Assembly: GCF_000801105.2 (NCBI RefSeq)
Contig: NC_079512.1
Coordinates: 34,179,848 to 34,243,847 of the forward strand
Length of the DNA stretch: 64,000 nt
Reading direction: 5' to 3'
DNA from: Raphanus sativus
Taxonomy: Eukaryota; Streptophyta; Magnoliopsida; Brassicales; Brassicaceae
Made by a program: the position numbers and the translations under genes. The notes beneath the pieces were generated by a model, which was not told the origin of the DNA, did no database searches, and worked only from the letters and a program-made list of their open reading frames with translations. Shown in pieces: positions 32,265-42,765 of the stretch. Each line of letters begins with the position of its first letter. The first letter of the stretch is position 1.

Positions 32265-35254
32265 TCTATACTATTAAAGGGGAAGTACAAATAGTACTTA
32301 CCCCTGATTTTTGCACAAAAATTACGATTCTATGCCACTGGACTTATACATAGTCGTTTTGTCAACCATCTCATTTTTCTTTGTCATTTTTCTTTGTCAT
32401 TTTCTTTCGTGTTCTTCAGGTGGCTCTATCTCCAAATTCTTCAGGTGATTCTTCATAGAAACTCTCTATGCCACATTGTACGACAAAATACATCACCCTC
32501 AAGGTTTGATTTCTGATATTAAATTCTAGGGATTTCAATTTTACAAAACTTTCATTTCGATTTTGTTTCTCCAGAAGATGTTTTCGAAATTGGATCGGGT
32601 TAATAGGGAACAGGAAGAGAAGTTCCTTACCTTTGTTTCAGATACCATTTGAGAAAGTCTCTTCCTTTTTCATCCCTGCTTCAACTTTCACTCTCGATAC
32701 TTGCTTTTCTGTCATTACGTTAGATTTCTGTTTTGTTTGACAGTAGAGCATCAATGGCATTCTGAATCCCTAACCTGTCTTGCAAACATTTGGAGTTCTA
32801 TAAAAACCCAGTTTCTTTATTTTTATGTTGTTTATTACCTGCAGAAACTCAAGTGTTTTGAAAGTATGTTCTTAGCATGTCCTTCTCTCTTTTGCTTTTG
32901 TAGCCTCAGAGGCGTTGACACAGAATTTAAAAAGTGAAAACCAGAATTTGAAGGAGAATACGGAGAGATGGAGGAAAGAGATAGCTGAAACCAGGCATGT
33001 CGTTCCCTATATTACTGTGTTAATTACTGTTTTAATCTTCTTGCCCTTGAATTACTTCTGGATTCTTGTGAAGTGTAAAGCCATGGCTGTCTTGGTCCAC
33101 AGATATACCAGGGACGAGGAGTGTCTGGAGTCTCAAAAGTGTCTTGTGGAAGAAGAACGAAAGAGTAAGGAAGTTGCATTTTTCTAATGGAGAATGTTCT
33201 GAATCCCTTCTTGATTTCTGCATCAAATGTTGTCTTTAACTAACTGGGCAAAAAAGTATTTACAGACAAGGCTCTTTCAGAGCAAGTTACGAAACTAAAA
33301 GAGCTGATACATTTTTTTCTTTCATGATTCAGATAACTTCTTACGGCATAAGAAACGAGCCAATAAGATATACAAAATGGTAGAGGATCGGAAGTCAACC
33401 AGTGGAAGAAACAAGGTTGCTCTTTGGCTGCTTAATTAAAAGTACCAAACAATTTTGGTTTATTTGTATATATGTTCGTTAGTCATCCATCTTTCCTTCT
33501 TTTCTTTATTAAGTCATGCCACTGTTGCAAAAGAATACATAATCAAACAGTTGGGGCTTGAGACTAGACAATAGGTTGAATTGGGAACTATCCATGTCGG
33601 GATTTTATGGTGAGTTCTTAAATCATGTACTTTTGGTTTCTTATTTTTGGTTGGGGTTAAACATGTTCCCAGCGGTAGGTAAATAAATGGATTTAGTATT
33701 CTTCAACTTCTTCCCAGGAGTGGTACTTTCTTTCGTTGGGAATCTATCTATGCCAACATGTGGCGACACGAGCTACTGAATGAAATATAATAAATTCTTA
33801 TGAATTTATCTACCATTTCCTCTAGAAATACTCTTATGTAATTGTATCTGGTTTAAAGTCTTTTTTCCTAGAGTTAATTTATTTAAAGTTGTTAAATAAT
33901 CATACTTCTAAATAAGATTGAAATTATAACATTTCATTAATTTTATGTGTTAATAATTTAAATTTGAAAGTTATTATCCCAAAACCAACTTAAATTCATA
34001 CATGAGTGGATTAATTAAATTAAATAGGCTTTTTATAAAACATAAATTAGTTTAGATATGTTAAATAATTTTGTAAATCTAATGAATCTTAACAATACAA
34101 AGAATAGTTTATGTAGTTTCTAAATTTAAAATGTAATTAAATAACATTGAAAATTTAATGTATACAAACCATAAAATATAATTTAATATATTTAGAATAT
34201 ATTTTTCTATTGATTTATTTGTTGTAACATTTTTTGCAAGAATATATAGATATACATTAACAAGTAAATACAAATTAAATTATATATTGATAATATCTAA
34301 CAATATTAATCTAAATATTAAAATATTTAGTACAACTCTAAAACCAAATACTGTAAAACATTATAAAATAAATATAACACCAGTTTTAACAACATAAGTT
34401 GCCACAGGTCTCTATGAACAAAAAAACGTTTTTTAATAATAACCAGATTTATAGATTTATAGAACATTGGCTACCAAGAACCATATGGTCAAACAAGATA
34501 TCAACATATGCTTTCACATTTTATATACAAATCATTTCTACATTATATAGACAATCAAACAGCAGAGTTATGAACGTCAACTGAAATTTTTAACATATAC
34601 TTTGTTCCTTTCGCTATATTTTTAACAATTTATTTTCATTTTTATTCTCTTTTCTTTTCACTCTTGATTTTGTATAAATCACTTGTGAAACCATTTGAAA
34701 ATGTAAATTACTTTCGTGATTTGGAACACTCAATTAAAATAAACACTAATTGGAATTTACTAGATAAACTGATATGCAGTTTCAATTTCACATATATGTA
34801 TTCTTTATCTATGGAGTTTTAATATATAACGGCTTCAATTGTGGTTTTCTTTTTCTGTATCTAGAACTTGGTTGTGAATACAAAATTTAAAATTTATAAA
34901 ATTGATCTAATATTCAGAAGATTACATATCTAGAACTTCTACTCTCATTTAATTCAGTAGAGTAATATTGATTTTTACACAGTAAAATCAGTTAATTTTT
35001 GCATATTATTATTTAGTATACAATCGACATTTCAATATATCTAATTATGAGAAATATATGATACAAACGCTGATTATAAACACTAAATAATATGATCATT
35101 GTTTACACTGGAAATACTTTTTTGTAAATATAATAATATGAAATTCATATTATGTTTAAATAACTATAATATATAATACTTAAAATTAGAAACAAATACA
35201 AAGTAAATGTGAAAAAAATATAATACCCGCGCGGGTGCGCGGGTCAAAAGCTAG
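32265..35254 (+). mobile_element. Helitron carrying gene fragments
   Basis: The 5' end is TCTATACTATTAAAGG. The 3' end is the hairpin CCCGCGCGGGTGCGCGGG, then TCAAAAG, then CTAG. Flanks are A (32264) and T (35255), without duplication. It is 2990 bp and lacks Rep/helicase sequence. It contains exon-like pieces at 32904-33415 in element orientation, followed by ~1.7 kb of AT-rich filler. It lies in the second intron of a cystatin-like gene, in the same transcriptional direction. Confidence 0.88.
32904..33415 (+). pseudogene. Coiled-coil gene fragment carried by the Helitron
   Basis: Four exon-like pieces with plausible splice borders: ALTQNLKSENQNLKENTERW, then YTRDEECLESQKCLVEEE, then DKALSEQVTKLKELI, then NFLRHKKRANKIYKMVEDRK. 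Charged heptad-like sequence suggests a coiled coil. The parent gene is not recognised, and the first and last exons are missing. Preserved intron structure indicates capture from genomic DNA, as Helitrons do. Confidence 0.5.
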
Positions 35255-35524
35255 TTGTTACTTAATGCTTCTTTCCGTATAACATAATAAAAACAGAACC
35301 TAACTTTTGTCTTTGTCCTTACTTTTGTCTTTGTCCTTGTAGGGTAAGAAGGTTGAGTTTGTGAAGGCTCATAAGCTCATAAGGCCGTTTGTCACTTACA
35401 AGCCGGGCGCAAGTTTTACATCACATTCGAAGGCCGTGAAGATAATCAGCTGCAGCTGTACCAGGCAATGATCCAGTATTCCATCGAAACAACTCAAGTT
35501 GTCTTCTGCAGGCCTAAACCATAG

Positions 35525-35810
35525 GTAATCCAAACTCAGATCTTGTTTTGTTGCAACCATTGATCTTTTCCTAGCATAAAGACTGTCTAGCCTTTTTTAC
35601 CAAACATGAATTTATTGTTGCGCTTTTTTTTTTTTGTAATGATAGCCTTCAATGGTTTCCTTCCTCAAAGTTTACAATGAATGTGATACTTGATTACTGC
35701 TGTATTATACACCATTCTATCACTGAATTAATGTATTACTGAAATTTTTTTACAAAAAAAAAAAGTTTACAAAAAACAAAAAAAAAACGAAAAATCTTCT
35801 CAATCCATCC
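35525..35810. other. Short convergent intergenic spacer
   Basis: The stretch separates the 3' end of the plus-strand cystatin-like pseudogene from the 3' end of the minus-strand papain-like fragment. It contains T- and A-tracts and nothing else recognisable. Confidence 0.5.
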
Positions 35811-36781
35811 TCATGCCTCTCTAAAACTAACAGTAGGGTACAACGCACCCACAAAAAGAGATTTGTCTTCTTTCCTGCTAATTTGCCTCATTACTTTCCC
35901 TACGCCATTAACACCCCATTTGGTTCCAGATGCCATTTGTATAAGCCAGTAATGTTTTCCTGCAGTCTCTCCAGCAGTATCGGTATTGTAACCCAATACT
36001 TCCACCACATGGAGCCCTGACCTCATCTTTTTGGCTGACTTGTGATGCTTGTTTGATGTACTCGGGCCATCTATATACCTGTCCCATAATAAAATACGGT
36101 CAAGTAGACGTAAAAAGGAACAAAAGAAATCGGCAATCACCAAACTATTTTTTTTTGAAAATGAAACACAGAATCAAATAAAGGGTATACAAGAGGTTTA
36201 CCTCTCTGTGATCTTCTAACTCGTCGCAATATTCCATCACGGCAAGAATAGGCTGCTTCTGAAGAACCAGTATTAGATCCCTTTCAACAATTTTGTCGAG
36301 GTAGACTAGGTCATCAACCTTATAGGCAGATTCTCCCTGTACATGATCGTGAGTGCATCCCAGCTCCTTATCCACCTCTCCTGTCCATGGGCAAGATGCC
36401 TCGGGGACCATACCATGCCGCTGCATGAAGTCTCTCACACCATCGAAATGGGTGATGTACCCTGACTCATGTTTGTGGACACCATTTACTAAGTGTTGTG
36501 CAGACAGTCTCACGGGTTCTCTCCCATCATCTAAGAGATTGAAAGCGGACTCAACAGATCGATTAATGCAAACTGCCCAGCAAAGATCTGCAAAAAAAAA
36601 AAAAAAGAAAAGAGAACAAGACAGTAAATTATAAAGGAAGGATTGCAGCAGACCATAAGATTTTAACATAAACTGTAGCCTTAGTGTGTTACCAAAGAGT
36701 CCTTGATATGCAGTCTTTGCCAATTTCTACAAAATGCGCAGGGAGATCACTCGGCCATTCCTGATCGTCAGGAGTATACTT
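35811..36781 (-). pseudogene. Papain-like cysteine protease fragment, active site damaged
   Basis: Minus-strand pieces match a C1A peptidase in order: YTPDDQEWPSDLPAHF (start of mature region), YQGLFDLCWAV (papain NQGxCGSCWAF; Gln and Cys kept), RLSAQHLVNGV, EASCPWTG, ILAVMEYCDE, LHVVEVLGYN (active His), and YWLIQMASGTKWGVNG in place of YWxxKNSWG, so the usual Asn is missing. Short, divergent papain-like proteins are known in Brassicaceae. The frame does not stay open at two places (between IGKD and YQG, and at the last splice between EDHRE and RYIDG), so I treat it as a pseudogene. It forms the 3' part of a minus-strand mosaic with SYF1 and STY17 pieces. Confidence 0.65.
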
Positions 36782-36864
36782 CTGCACATAAGATCAAATG
36801 AAAAACGTCAGCTTCCAAAATCAAGGAGTGACATCTCTCTGAACACGCATGCATACGACATTAC

Positions 36865-37344
36865 CTTGGTACTCACGGGGGCAGGTTTTTTCGAGGCAGA
36901 TTTCATTTTCCTACGTCCACTTCTTTCTTTGCCTCCCATACCGATACGTACCGGAACAGAATCTTCCATGTCGGTGTCAGTTGCTCTCTGTCTGAATTCA
37001 ACGGAAGGTCCAGCTGTATCCGATCTTACGTGCTTCAGCTCCGTCTGAGCCCACTCATGCAGCACACAGATCAAATGTTCCACGGTTGAAGTCCAGAGAA
37101 TCCCCACTTCACCAACACGACTCAGCGCATTAATCAGATTCTCTGCAGCTTCTAGCCCTCGACCAGACTTCAACAGAAGCTCGATATAATCTTGATACCT
37201 TCGGTAAACACTCAGTGAAGTCTCCAGAGGAACACCTTGCTGGCTCACAAAAACTAGATATGATTCCCAGATCACACCGTGTTGAGTGAAGGGAAGAGTA
37301 GAGAGAACTCGCTCGAAAGCTTGCTGCGTCTTAGTAATCAGCTT
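36865..37344 (-). pseudogene. SYF1 splicing-factor gene fragment within the mosaic
   Basis: One exon-like block with LITKTQQAFERVLSTLPFTQ, IWESYLVFVSQQGVPLET, SLSVYRRY and VGILWTS. It closely follows part of plant SYF1, the HAT/TPR-repeat protein of the spliceosomal NineTeen complex, but with internal deletions. It continues into a basic stretch (GGKERSGRRKMKSASKKPAP) that does not look like SYF1. It has an acceptor-like CTCAG before and a GTAATG donor after. Far too short to act as SYF1. Confidence 0.7.
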
Positions 37345-37446
37345 CTGAGCAGTTAAGAGTATCAACATCGAAAATAGTTAGAAGCTTAAATGGTTGCAGC
37401 GTCCAAAATCAATCTGAGAATCAGGATTCAGGATAGAGAATCATAC

Positions 37447-39630
37447 CTTAAGCTTCAGTATCTCATTGCCTAATGCATCCTTAAGACCATCCGTTTCCTA
37501 TAATTCCAAACTTGCTAAAGTTTATCAACCAGTTTAGTCACAACAAATACATAAGAGTTAAAACGTTAAAAATCATACCTCCTGAGACCAACCATAGACA
37601 AGAAAGACATTCAAAGAAAACCCATCGGCCGTGGAGAAAGCATGAGCCTCTTGAATGTTCAATCCAAGCTCACTAAGCAGGGAAGTAAGCTGAAACAGAA
37701 AGCCATCTCCGACTCAAATTATCACAAAAATTGGAAGATACAAATATCACGATTATGGCAACCAACAAACAGTGATGTTACCACCAACCTGACTAAGGAG
37801 TTTAGGCTTATCGATGGTTGAAAAGGTAATCTCATGCATCGGTCTGCAAAATAAGCAGCAAAGCAAGTTAAGGAATATTTCAAAATTTGGAGTTGAAAGG
37901 ACCCTTCTTTTAAGGACAAGACTTAGGTTCACCCCCCTATGGTTAACCTTTAAATTCACCACTCCCCTTAAATCCAATCAAAATGCCATGTAGATAATTA
38001 AATAAAAAATATTAAATTATTAAAAAAATAGTTAAAAAGAAAAATAAAATCAATTTTAATGATGCAAACTAAACCATAAACCCTAAATCATAAATTCTAA
38101 ACCCAAATATATACCCTAAATCCAAATTTTATACCCTAAACTCAAACCATATACCCTAAACTCAAATTCTAAACCTTAAACCCAAACCATAAACCTTAAA
38201 TACAAACCCTATACTCTAAATCGATCATATATCCTATACCCTAAACCCAAATCCTATACCCTAAACCCAAATCCTATACCCTAAACTCAAAACGTATATC
38301 TTAAACCTAAATTCTACACCTTAAACCCAAACCCTAAACTTAAGAATTTAGCTTTAGGATTTACGATTTGGGTTTAGGGAATAAGATTTGGGTTTAGGGT
38401 ATATGGTTTGGGTTTAGGGTATATAGTTTGGGTTTAGGGTATATGATTTGAGTTTAGGGTATATGATATAGAATGGGTTTAGGGTATAGCATTTGGATTT
38501 AGGATTTAGAATTTAAGTTTTGGATATATGGTTTGGGTTTAAGGTATAAGATTTGGGTTTAGGGTATAGGTTTTGGTTTAGAATTTAAATTTAGGGTTTA
38601 GTATTTAGTTAACGTTATTAAAATTAACGTTATTTCCTTTTTAAATTATTTTTTATAATTTTATATTTTTTATTTAATTATCTACATGGCATTTTGATTG
38701 GTTTTAAGGGGAGTGGTGAATTTAAAGTTTCACCATAGGGGGTGAACCTAAGTCTTGTCCTTCTTTTAAACAAGATGAAAGCGCATGCACGATTAGAAAA
38801 AGAAAGTAGAATTAATGTTAGAAATGGTATAACTACTAAGACCGAAACCAATTACCCCTTCCCGTGTGGTTTGCTAGAGCTTCGAGCATCGTCCTCCAAC
38901 GCAGGATCAGAATCAGCAGAATTTCTGGGAGAAACCTGCAACAAACAAAAGAGAAAGGAATCAATACAAACAAGACACACTTGTTAGCTAAATCTTAAAT
39001 AGTACCTGTACATTACGAACTTCAAACACAGGTCTAGTTTCGGGATCTTCCGCAAGTTTCAGCAACCTCAGATGCGTGAGAACATCTTCTGCCCTCTCAA
39101 CTTTAACATCGACAGCATATCTGGGAGATAGCAAAAGGATAATGACATCACAAATGCAATTAAGATACTGAGACAAACCAAAAGATCACATTCAGTTGAT
39201 CGTTCTTGGATCAAGAGACGACACGTGTTGAAGAAACAGAGTTGTTCAGATTCTATGGACTATGAACACATACAAACCCTAGAACGAAGTTGAATACTAG
39301 AGTTTGCAAGATTCTAGAAGATGCTACGCCCAAGAGACGAGTAAAGCCCCTTCCAATTGAACAACATACCCAGAGATGATAAAACCCTAATGGAACAGCC
39401 GAATCAATGTATAAGAAGAAGAAGAAGAAAGGTTACCGAGCAGGAAGACGATTGAAATGCTGCCAAAGCTGATCCTCGAAATCAAGTAGAGCGGCTTCTT
39501 CGTAGCTAGATTCTTGGAGTCGCTGCAAAACTTCGCCGAAGACTTCGAGTTTCGTGCGGTAGTATCTAGGGGGCGGAGAAGCCACGAAGGCTCTGCTGCC
39601 GGAACTCTCCGACTCGGCTGTGTTCTTCAT
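37447..39630 (-). pseudogene. STY17-like ACT-region gene fragment (kinase domain absent)
   Basis: Starts [20 protein letters not shown] at 39630 and follows the N-terminal half of the STY8/17/46 ACT-type kinases over several exons: [20 protein letters not shown] to [75 protein letters not shown] and ETDGLKDALGNEILKLK. Most splice borders are intact, but the join before RPMHE appears out of frame and a linker exon seems missing. The kinase domain is replaced by SYF1- and papain-derived blocks on the same strand. A MULE element (37914-38760) lies in one intron. The true STY17 gene is elsewhere in Arabidopsis (At4g35780, from memory), so this is a translocated partial copy. Confidence 0.8.
37914..38760. 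mobile_element. Non-autonomous MULE-type element with telomere-like inner repeats
   Basis: Inverted termini of roughly 110 bp (GGACAAGACTTAGGTTCACC... and its complement) flanked by a perfect 9-bp duplication, TTCTTTTAA (37905-37913 and 38761-38769), the Mutator signature. The 847-bp interior has no ORF. It holds many ACCCTAAAC-type units with variable spacers (left half), mirrored as GGGTTTAGGG units (right half), so nearly the whole element can fold back. It sits in an intron of the STY17-like fragment. Confidence 0.88.
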
Positions 39631-40032
39631 GGTATACCAAATCCACGTAGACGAAACCTTCCGATATCCAAAAGACGATCAAGAAGACTGAGGTACGGTA
39701 ACTTGCGAAGATTGACAGAGAGGGAGAAATACAGTTTCTTATTTATACGCAGAAACAGAGAGGAGGATGGAGTTAAAAAGAGACTTTTAGACTAGAGGGA
39801 GAGAGAGAGATTAGCGTTACCGTTTGCTTTACACGTAGGACATAGCCACGTCATTATATGGGGACCACCTGTGTGAAGGGTCACAAGACGTTACTTTTAT
39901 GTGGTTGCCTCATGTTTGTAGTTTTCAACTTCTCCATGCTACGTACTTTTATCAAAGAAAAGAAGTTTGCTTCTCTATGTCACCGGATTATCTTACCAAT
40001 CAAAAACTATGAGTACAAATAATATAACCTTT
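39631..40032. other. 5' flank of the STY17-like fragment
   Basis: A purine-rich leader (GAGGGAGAGAGAGAG near 39795) lies upstream of the minus-strand ATG and may be the captured STY17 leader and promoter. No other feature is visible. Confidence 0.4.
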
Positions 40033-40463
40033 CACTGATAAAAAAAAAGAAAAATATGAGTCCAGATTTTAGTAGACATAGTCAGGGGCGGACGCACAGC
40101 CAAGTCTACGGGGTCCTCTGCCCCCAACTGATTTTTTGTTTTCTTTGAGCAATTATTATAAAGCTCACGGAATGTCACAACCCTGAAATTGATTACAGTG
40201 GATGTCCCCCCCCCCCAGACTTGGCTGTGCGTCCGCCCCTGACTATGTCTGCTAAAATCTGGACTCATATTTTTCTTTTTTTAATCAGTGAGAGGTTATA
40301 ACCCTGAAATTGATCACAGTGGATGTCCCCCCCCCCCCCCGCCCCCCGACTACCCTGAAATTGATTACAGTAGATGCCCCCCCCCCCCCGAAATTGATTA
40401 CAGTGGACGCCCCGAAATTGATTACAGTGGATGCCCCCCCCCCCCCCCCCCCCGGCTAACTAA
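40033..40463. repeat. Foldback with hAT-like ends and poly-C minisatellite
   Basis: About 75-bp inverted arms (40033-40107 and 40217-40290) contain CAGGGGCGGACGCACAGCC, which resembles hAT-type termini. The loop and right flank carry five copies of a unit like CCTGAAATTGATTACAGTGG, each ending in a C-tract of roughly 4 to 21 bases (about 40181, 40302, 40353, 40390 and 40413 onward). A Pro-rich open frame (40288-40512) arises only from the C-tracts. It is best read as a rearranged hAT-like element end with local tandem amplification. Confidence 0.6.
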
Positions 40464-40890
40464 GGGGTTCTACAGTCACATATATAATTTATTACTTTTT
40501 TTGTATTTTTAAAAAAATTGAAGTGATTATTGTAGACTTTATCAATATGTGTCACTATATAAACTTTGCTGAAGAGAAAATTCATGTAAAATGCAATTAA
40601 TACTTTGATGAAAAAGAGTTTGATTACATAAGCTTCACTGATGATTGATATTTATGGTTTATTTTGTAGATTTATAATTTGTTACTTTAGAGTATTAATA
40701 CAATTTTATTAGGTTATTATGATGATGATAATTTTTACATTTGATATTTGGTAAAAGAATAAATAAAAGATTTTGCAAGTACCAAATTATTATCTATGTT
40801 GAGTTGTAATAAAAAGGCAAAGTCTATCTTTTGATTAACTTACTATTGAAATAAAAAATTATGTTAAAATTTGAATTAACTGGATAACTA

Positions 40891-40920
40891 ATCCGCACAA
40901 GTGTGCGGACCATCATCTTG
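40891..40920 (+). mobile_element. Helitron-like 3' terminus, degenerate
   Basis: Hairpin CCGCACAAGTGTGCGG followed by ACCATCAT and CTTG, then T. It has the geometry of a Helitron end, but the last bases are CTTG, not CTAG. No matching 5' end was identified. Confidence 0.4.
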
Positions 40921-40929
40921 TATTTTTTA

Positions 40930-41178
40930 CTCCCTCCGTTTCATAATACTTGATGTTTTACTCTAGTGCACAAAGATTAAGAAAACTATATTTCTTTAAT
41001 AAAAAATATTTTAAAGATATAATTTTAAAATCAATTAACCAATAACAAAAAAGAGTGTAAAACCTAATTGGTTGAACAGTTTCCAATAAAGTTAAAGTAA
41101 CCTTAAAATCTCAAAACTTCATATAATTTGAAACAAAATTATCCTTCTAAAACATCAACTATTATGAAACGGAGGGAG
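40930..41178. mobile_element. Stowaway MITE
   Basis: Perfect-looking ends CTCCCTCCGTTTCATAATA (left) and TATTATGAAACGGAGGGAG-type (right), flanked by TA. It is 249 bp and non-coding. A young insertion next to the X8 fragment. Confidence 0.88.
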
Positions 41179-41244
41179 TATAACACAAGACAAAGCATCA
41201 GAAGAAGAGTTATTCTGAACCAGAAATAACTATATTTCTTATCA

Positions 41245-41366
41245 GTGCTTGAGGACGGCGACGGGTAGACGCATGGTATATTGGAGCATACATAGTCGAT
41301 GATGCTCTTCAGTTCTCCGGTGAGACTCCCAGTTTCGGGAGACACCACCGCAAACTTTGAATCTCA
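41245..41366 (-). pseudogene. X8-domain gene fragment, second duplicated copy
   Basis: On the minus strand VSPETGSLTGELKSIIDYVC then SNIPC matches the start of an X8 core; the rest is gone. The upstream flank to about 41600 (GGACATCCAAACTAAAGAG and onward) matches the flank of the 24.1-kb copy, which ties this segment to the X8-GolS duplication. Confidence 0.65.
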
Positions 41367-41370
41367 CCAT

Positions 41371-42558
41371 CTTCATTCAGAGAAAGCCACCCAAACCACC
41401 AATTAGGACATCCAAACTAAAGAGACATATTTCTGAATTTTTTTTATCAATGTCTATAATCATGTAGAGTTTTTTAGATAAATATTACTTATTGAAAATT
41501 ATTAATTAATGAAAAAATCCAATATTTTAGAGATCAGTGCAATTAATGCTTTTTAATTTGTTTAGTTGTTTCTCACTATCCGTATAACATATTTACTAAT
41601 AAAAGTTATATAAACAAAACTACTGTTTTTACAATTATTATTATTATTATTATTACTAAATAAATATAAATTATATTTACATATAAACTTTAATAAAATC
41701 ATATAAAATATAAGTAAAAATTAATAATATATAAGTAAAAATTATATAAAAATTAAGTAAAATATTATATAAATTTAAGTAAAATATTATATAAAATTTA
41801 AGTACAATATTATTAATTAAATGTGAGATTTTATATTAACAATTGATATAAGGACCCAGGATATAAACTCTTTATTCTGAAAAAGTTGATTTTGAAAAGT
41901 AAAATATAAATACAATCATCAAACACACACATAAACTAATTTAAAAGATAAAAAACAATCATCAACAATATATATATATATCTATATATATATATATATA
42001 ATTTTGGTAATGACTAACTTCAAATAATTAAATTAAGTTAAATTTTTTTATAGGAGTCATTTTGTTTACATCAGTTTATTATTAGATAAAATAACATTCA
42101 AGTATTAAAATATTTTTACTACAATAATTTTTTTATGAATAATAAATAGATGTAAATTAAAAATGTGATGATGCCAAAAAAAAATGTGTCTATCGAGAAT
42201 GCCTTAGCGATTATCCATTTCGTGACATACTTCGTTTGTTTGTGATAATAATATTTATTAAACCAAAAAAAAAATGAAAAAAACTAACGCACAATGAGCA
42301 AAAACTAAGGAAACATAGATTTTGGATTTTGCTTAGAAATAGGTAGTTATTCTAAAAACTAGTTTCCCTAAATTTTAGGAAATCTAATTCTCAAAAATCT
42401 TGATTGGATCAAAAATGGTTTTTGGAAAATCAAAAACCAAAAACTGTTTTAGAAACTACAAACGATCATCCTCTCATTATGGTGAAAATGTTGGTGACTA
42501 TATTAGCAAATACTGCTATACAATTAATTTTATAATATATTAATAATTATTAATGCAG
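41371..42558. other. AT-rich spacer between X8 and GolS fragments
   Basis: The first ~230 bp are duplicated from the 24.1-24.35-kb region. The rest is AT-rich filler with (TTA)n near 41636-41655 and (TA)n near 41970-42000. No gene is visible. Confidence 0.5.
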
Positions 42559-42765
42559 TATGATGAAACGGAAGAACACATGGACCGTGAAGACATAAAA
42601 ATGTTGGTGAAAAAGTGGTGGGAGATTTACGAAGATTCGAGTCTGGACTACAAGAACTTTGTCGAGACCGAGCCTAAGCTGAATCCAAATCTGATCACTT
42701 CAGCATTAGCTTCCAATGAAACTGGTGTTGATGGGCTTACCAACCTTGCCCGATCTGCTGCATAA
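42559..42765 (+). pseudogene. GolS last-exon fragment (copy 2)
   Basis: Follows an acceptor-like TTAATGCAG and encodes YDETEEHMDREDIKMLVKKW to the C-terminus NLARSAA, about 68 residues close to exon 4 of the intact gene. Exons 1-3 and the first codons of exon 4 (GSKPW) are missing. The 3' flank to about 43250 also matches that of the intact gene (27911-28400). The frame is open, but no protein start is available. Confidence 0.85.

Larger units (their letters stand above)
31812..35524 (+). pseudogene. Cystatin/monellin-like protein gene, split by a Helitron and frameshifted
   Basis: Exon 1, 31812-31997 (MMKMPWENFGKVLSEVVGLM, acidic YDTDYESESELDS, KLKRQKRALYTPEEE). Exon 2, 32101-32256 (GFDIDFSNIRCEFNFSPVDL). 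Exon 3, 35343-35524 (KKVEFVKAHKLIRP, FYITFEGREDN, VVFCRPKP). The layout resembles a Brassicaceae-expanded family with a cystatin/monellin-like fold; the family call is from memory. The second intron would be about 90 bp without the Helitron at 32265-35254, which sits 8 bp inside it. In exon 3 the frame slips by one base after PFVTYKPGA, so the conserved end lies in another frame. Both facts suggest loss of function. Confidence 0.6.

Noticed and set aside
38040..38600. True interstitial telomere block
   Set aside because: The units are irregular (CCCTAAAC with spacers), mirrored around a centre and enclosed by inverted termini with a 9-bp duplication, so they belong to a MULE-type element.
40181..40463. 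CRISPR-like array from regularly repeated short units
   Set aside because: Plant nuclear context, units and spacers are not of CRISPR type, and the 'spacers' are C-tracts.
40288..40512. Pro-rich open frame with repeated PEIDYSG-like units
   Set aside because: The prolines come from C-tracts and the repeats from the non-coding unit; no start context, homology or conservation of frame between units.
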